Of a stretch of 64,000 nucleotides of DNA, positions 60,601 to 64,000 are shown piece by piece. The DNA lies in contig NC_092680.1 in assembly GCF_964355755.1 (NCBI RefSeq), positions 15,291,001 to 15,355,000 on the forward strand, given 5' to 3'. The position numbers and the translations under genes were made by a program. Each line of letters begins with the position of its first letter. Position 1 is the first letter of the stretch. The notes beneath the pieces were generated by a model. That model did not search any database and had not been told where the DNA came from. It saw only the letters and a program-made list of their open reading frames with translations. The DNA comes from Antedon mediterranea (Eukaryota > Echinodermata > Crinoidea > Comatulida > Antedonidae).

Positions 60601-63598
60601 GTTTTTCTGCTCTCCGTGTATTATTATTATTATTTGATACAATATACAGTAGTAATTTTGTTTTAAGAATCGACCGAGTTATTAAAAAAGTATGTTTATT
60701 CATTATATATTTATTGATAATTTACAATAATCATTTCTCTATAGGATGTATTTATCGATCGCAGTTTGGAAGAAGTTTTAGAGGAGGAAGGAGTGTACAT
60801 GACCCGTTTTAAAATGAACTACACTACTGAATGGCAATACACATACCCATCCATACAGATCAATAATCGTGAGTCTCGCGAATGGAGTATGCGTGAAAAG
60901 CTGATTTTCGACGCTTTTGTCACTGCTGCGTACGGTCTTAGACGATATCATGAAAGACGAGGGGCTACTGGACAGAGTCTTACTAACGTGTTTCCTGGTG
61001 AAAGTATCATTAAACCGTGTGAGATGGAGAATCCAAATCCCCGTGAACTCGATCCTCTCTATTACGATATGCAATGGGTAAATATGATATATTTAATATG
61101 GTAATACAGATCTGTTAGTCTACGCCTAATTTAGAATAGATTATTTGTGTTGGACATTACATCAATGACGCCTTATCTACCATATTTTGGATTTGGGGTG
61201 ATATTTTACTTCCATAAAAGAATGTAATTATTGACCGAATGCGGTTGGATCATGGACTGGACACCTACTAGATGATAGGCCTACTACCCTTTCCTAATGT
61301 TACTTCCATTATAATCACACATATTATTGTTATATACATATATATTATTATTAATAATAAATAAATAATAACGGGATTTTTATAGCGCACATACCACTCA
61401 AGAGTGACTAAAGTAAATTGATAAAATGTCCATCATATAATTGCAACTGCTATGAAAGATAAAAGCATCCACAATTTAATTATTATCTTTTGTTGTATAG
61501 TATAACTTTGAAGGACTAACAGGAAACATAGCGTTTGATGAGATGGGTAATCGTGTAAACTATTCCTTAATGGTGTACAGCGGACGTGGAAGAGCTTTCA
61601 ATCAACTGGTAAGTTAAGATTACGAAGCAGTAAAGATGTCCCAATTTCCTTTTCGTCTTTCTTATTCTTTTACATTTCTGCTCATATTTCCACCTTTCAA
61701 TCTTGAACTTCATTTCAGAACTGTACTTTATTACCATCTTATTGTTCTTGTTCATCTCTATTGTATATAGTCTGTATACAATGAAATATAATGGGTAAAT
61801 GGTTAAGCATATAATTGTATTTATTATTATTTATTAACAGAGAGGTGAGTGGGTGCAAAATCCTGCGCACTGGGAGCAAAGATATTCAATACCATATGAA
61901 AGTGAATCCAGGTTTAATATCACACGATATTTGAAAGGTGAAGACAGGAAACTCCAAGTCGTTTCCATTGAGGTAAAACTGACATTAAGAAAATCATTAT
62001 AATTATATTATGGTACCTGTTTTTAATCTACAAAAATCTCACCGGTAGTGAGAATGGTATTAAAAATTGAATTTATATGTTCAAAATAGGCTCCACCATT
62101 TCTGACTGTCAAAACTGACGGAGAAAAAGATGCCACGAATGGTCGATTTGAAGGTTTTATAATGGAGCTTCTGGAGGAAATCAAAAACTCCATCAAACGC
62201 ATTGAGTTCAACTATGAAGTAGAATTGGTACCAGACGGTAAATATGGACGTCCAGGAAAATACAATCAAATCTGGAGTGGAATGGTTGGGGAAGTTTACC
62301 GAGGGGTGAGTTTAAAGCTATATTTACGACGACTAAATCATTTATTGTGGTTTTAATGGGCAGGTGTTTGGTGGTAATATACGTTACGTATACTAACATA
62401 AATATTCAATAACTTACTTTTAAGATGTTTTTATGTCTTACAGAAAGCTGACATTGCTGCTGGCCCGTTAACTATTCGACCAGATCGTGAGGCCGCGGTG
62501 TCTTTCACATATCCCTTTATGGATGCTGGAATTAAGGTAATGGTGCAGCATCCAAACCACGTGAAAGACGATGTTTTCAAAGTCTTCTACCCGTTCGCAC
62601 TAGAGGTCTGGATTTTGAACGGTTTTCTTTTCTGCTTGGTCGGCTTAATTATGTATCTTTGTAACTACTTCAGTCCATACGAATGGAGAGCTGCTGCTGA
62701 AAGAGGAGATGTGTTTGAAGAGAATCGCGATAATTTCAATGCTAAGAACTCAATGTGGTTTTTGGCGTCGACGCTATTCCTTCAGAGTTTTGACGCATCT
62801 CCAAGATCAAATTCAGGCCGCGTCATCACAGTCTTCTGGTGGGCTTTTGTTATTATTATGGTGTTCCTACTTCTCAGCAATGCACCATGGCACTTGAACT
62901 TTTCAAAACGTCTTACACGAATTCGAACTATGCATGAGTTGGTGGACCAAATAGATGTTCAACCAGGGATGATAGATTCAGAATCAACGTTTTACTACTT
63001 CAAAAAATCAAGAGATAACACAGACAATCAGTTTTATAAGACGATACAGAATGCAAATCCAACTGGCAAGGTAAAAACAATGGACGAGGCCGTGAAGAGA
63101 ATTCGAGATTCTGGTGGATCGTACGCGTTCTTAGGAGAATCACCAATTTTAGAATATGAGGCATCCAAAGAACCATGTGATCTTTTTGTAGGCAGTGGAA
63201 CTCTTGTGCAGCAAAGTTATGGGTTGGCAGTACGCAAAGGTTCACCATTAGAAGAACCGCTTTCTCATGCCATTCAAAATCTTCGAGACAGTGGGGTCAT
63301 TCACCGTCTGGAGCTTAACTACTGGGATAGACACAGTCGATGTGGTAACTTGACTACTTGGGAAAAACAGGGTATATACTCTTATACTTCATACGATTTA
63401 AGGGGTGTATATTGCCTGTTTGTTATTGGATGTGTAATAAGTTTAATTGCGTTTGCTGTCGAGTTCATGTGTTGCAATCCAAGACGCAAGCGAAAACCAA
63501 CCAGACAATCTCAGCCTCAGCGAGAGACTTCAGCGGGCAACGGAACCAGTGTTGACTATGAACTAACCGGTCCAACCAAAGAGAAACAGTGGTTGTGA
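54622..63598 (+). CDS. Ionotropic glutamate receptor subunit, gene D (9 coding exons, 895 aa)
   Basis: Exons: 54622-54709, 59062-59238, 59605-59853, 60355-60584, 60745-61077, 61501-61608, 61841-61972, 62090-62305 and 62444-63598. All borders are GT-AG and the total is 2,688 bases. Exon 1 is a signal peptide (start MAHAVVNVLVCVLLFHANV). The amino-terminal domain begins GAILGEETG, like genes A-C. Lobe S1 (about 425-550) has FEGFIMELLEEI, DGKYGRP and KADIAAGPLTIR. The exon pattern is identical to gene C and the last exon is closest to C, so C and D are probably the youngest duplicate pair. Only about 1.4 kb separates the C stop from the D start. Intron 1 is 4.35 kb and contains no coding sequence I can support. 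Confidence 0.88.
54710..59061. other. Gene D intron 1
   Basis: 4.35 kb, with the direct repeat at 56887-57252. Open frames near 57120 and 57828 have neither domain similarity nor good splice context. No coding sequence is supported. Confidence 0.45.
56887..57252 (+). repeat. Direct repeat pair, gene D intron 1
   Basis: 56887-56974 and 57171-57252 match over about 85 bases (ATAATTTTAAGTATG, CCGATGATGAACAGTTT, TAATAGTTTCGTCATTGGTG, AACAATT), differing at about eight sites plus small indels. The copies are about 280 bases apart. Confidence 0.75.
60072..60274 (+). mobile_element. MITE-like element, gene D intron 3
   Basis: The left end AAGCGTGGTTCCCACTAGAA pairs with the complement of the right end, AAGCTTGGTTCCCACTAGGG, over about 25 bases. 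The interior is rich in TTGCGT and ACGCAA words that would pair within a folded hairpin. Confidence 0.7.
62444..63598 (+). CDS. Gene D exon 9: channel core, S2, M4 and C-terminus
   Basis: Residues 512-895. R526 and E743 are conserved, as is S692-T693, although the preceding glycine of the usual GST is glutamate (ESTFYYF). The Q/R site is Q625 in LFLQSFDASPRS. The M3 nonapeptide (653-661) is LLLSNAPWH, the most divergent of the four: only the central Asn matches SYTANLAAF, and the tyrosine kept by A, B and C is gone. The tail after M4 has CCNPRRKRKPTRQ (possible palmitoylation cysteines next to basic residues) and ends TKEKQWL. Confidence 0.85.
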   Translation, partial: KADIAAGPLTIRPDREAAVSFTYPFMDAGIKVMVQHPNHVKDDVFKVFYPFALEVWILNGFLFCLVGLIMYLCNYFSPYEWRAAAERGDVFEENRDNFNAKNSMWFLASTLFLQSFDASPRSNSGRVITVFWWAFVIIMVFLLLSNAPWHLNFSKRLTRIRTMHELVDQIDVQPGMIDSESTFYYFKKSRDNTDNQFYKTIQNANPTGKVKTMDEAVKRIRDSGGSYAFLGESPILEYEASKEPCDLFVGSGTLVQQSYGLAVRKGSPLEEPLSHAIQNLRDSGVIHRLELNYWDRHSRCGNLTTWEKQGIYSYTSYDLRGVYCLFVIGCVISLIAFAVEFMCCNPRRKRKPTRQSQPQRETSAGNGTSVDYELTGPTKEKQWL

Positions 63599-63657
63599 TC
63601 AAACGTGTATATAATATGTTTGTTTTGGTTTAGTTATGTTATGTCTCTTTGTATTGA

Positions 63658-63668
63658 AATAAAATAAA
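63658..63668 (+). promoter_or_regulatory. Polyadenylation signals, gene D
   Basis: Two overlapping AATAAA hexamers lie 60 bases after the stop codon. This is a short 3' UTR compared with genes B and C. Confidence 0.55.
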
Positions 63669-63792
63669 TAGTTTGAACTACATCACAGTAAAAGTAACTT
63701 AATTTAAAGTTTAAAAGAAACTCATTTTGTAATATAATACTAATCCAATATGTTATTAGAAGATCATTTTTATTTTTCAATTAATTGAAAAT

Positions 63793-63909
63793 AGCGAGCT
63801 TTCATTTCGAATCGAAAGGAGACGTAGGCCTAATTTCTAATAAAGAGTAATATGCGCATGCGTATAAGCCAAATATAAACGGTTCCTGTCATGAAATGAA
63901 AGCTCGCTT
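63793..63909 (+). mobile_element. MITE-like element downstream of gene D
   Basis: A perfect 15-base inverted end: AGCGAGCTTTCATTT at the left and AAATGAAAGCTCGCT at the right. The interior has GCGCATGCGTATAAGCC, shared with the gene A intron 7 and gene C intron 6 elements. Confidence 0.65.
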
Positions 63910-64000
63910 GTATTGTATGGTTTGAGTACGGTTTTGTAGAAAGTCTGTACTGATAAGCATGCAAACATTGCATTGTCTCACTGGATTAAATAAATTGATC

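Noticed and set aside
19720-63598. Retrotransposed origin of the receptor copies
   Set aside because: All four genes keep most introns at the same positions and phases, so DNA-level tandem duplication is the explanation.
1-64000. CRISPR array, bacterial operon or ribosome-binding-site structure
   Set aside because: No regularly spaced identical repeats with unique spacers; gene structure is intron-rich and eukaryotic throughout.

Overview
The window looks like nuclear DNA from a marine deuterostome invertebrate, most likely an echinoderm. Genes are cut by many introns with GT-AG borders, the DNA is AT-rich, and the 8-base palindrome TAGGCCTA recurs throughout, which I associate with echinoderm genomes. 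The lineage call is an inference. Everything below was read by eye: splice sites were chosen by frame, by consensus and by comparing the paralogues with each other.

Left third (about 1-17,000): one plus-strand gene of seven coding exons. It encodes an 822-residue, largely disordered, basic Ser-rich protein that resembles the lung adenoma susceptibility protein 2 (LAS2, C18orf54) family. Its introns are long and carry short interspersed repeats, including a tRNA-derived SINE and two copies of a hairpin-forming element.

Middle and right (about 19,700-63,700): four complete ionotropic glutamate receptor (iGluR) genes in head-to-tail tandem on the plus strand, called here A (19,720-26,588), B (30,381-38,417), C (42,713-53,187) and D (54,622-63,598). 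Each has a signal-peptide exon, an amino-terminal domain, a two-lobed ligand-binding domain, three membrane helices with a re-entrant pore loop, and a short cytoplasmic tail. Predicted lengths are 905, 905, 920 and 895 residues. The main glutamate-binding arginine and glutamate are kept in all four. The M3 gating motif, SYTANLAAF in nearly all known iGluRs, is strongly altered in all four. All four proteins end in a shared (A/Q)(K/Q)W(L/I) tail. Gene A also has two alternative C-terminal exons. Gene C uses a GC-AG intron. The exon pattern shows that A+B and C+D differ by one intron and that A alone lacks another, so the array has a readable history.

Between B and C, on the minus strand, is a broken aerolysin-like (ETX/MTX2, natterin-type) pore-forming domain with two frame disruptions. 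The introns and spacers hold a 5S rRNA/tRNA composite SINE, the 3' end of a LINE open reading frame, several families of inverted-repeat (MITE-like) elements, a repeated double hairpin, and minisatellites.

The most interesting system is the receptor array: duplicated subunits that keep the ligand pocket but have changed the channel gate.
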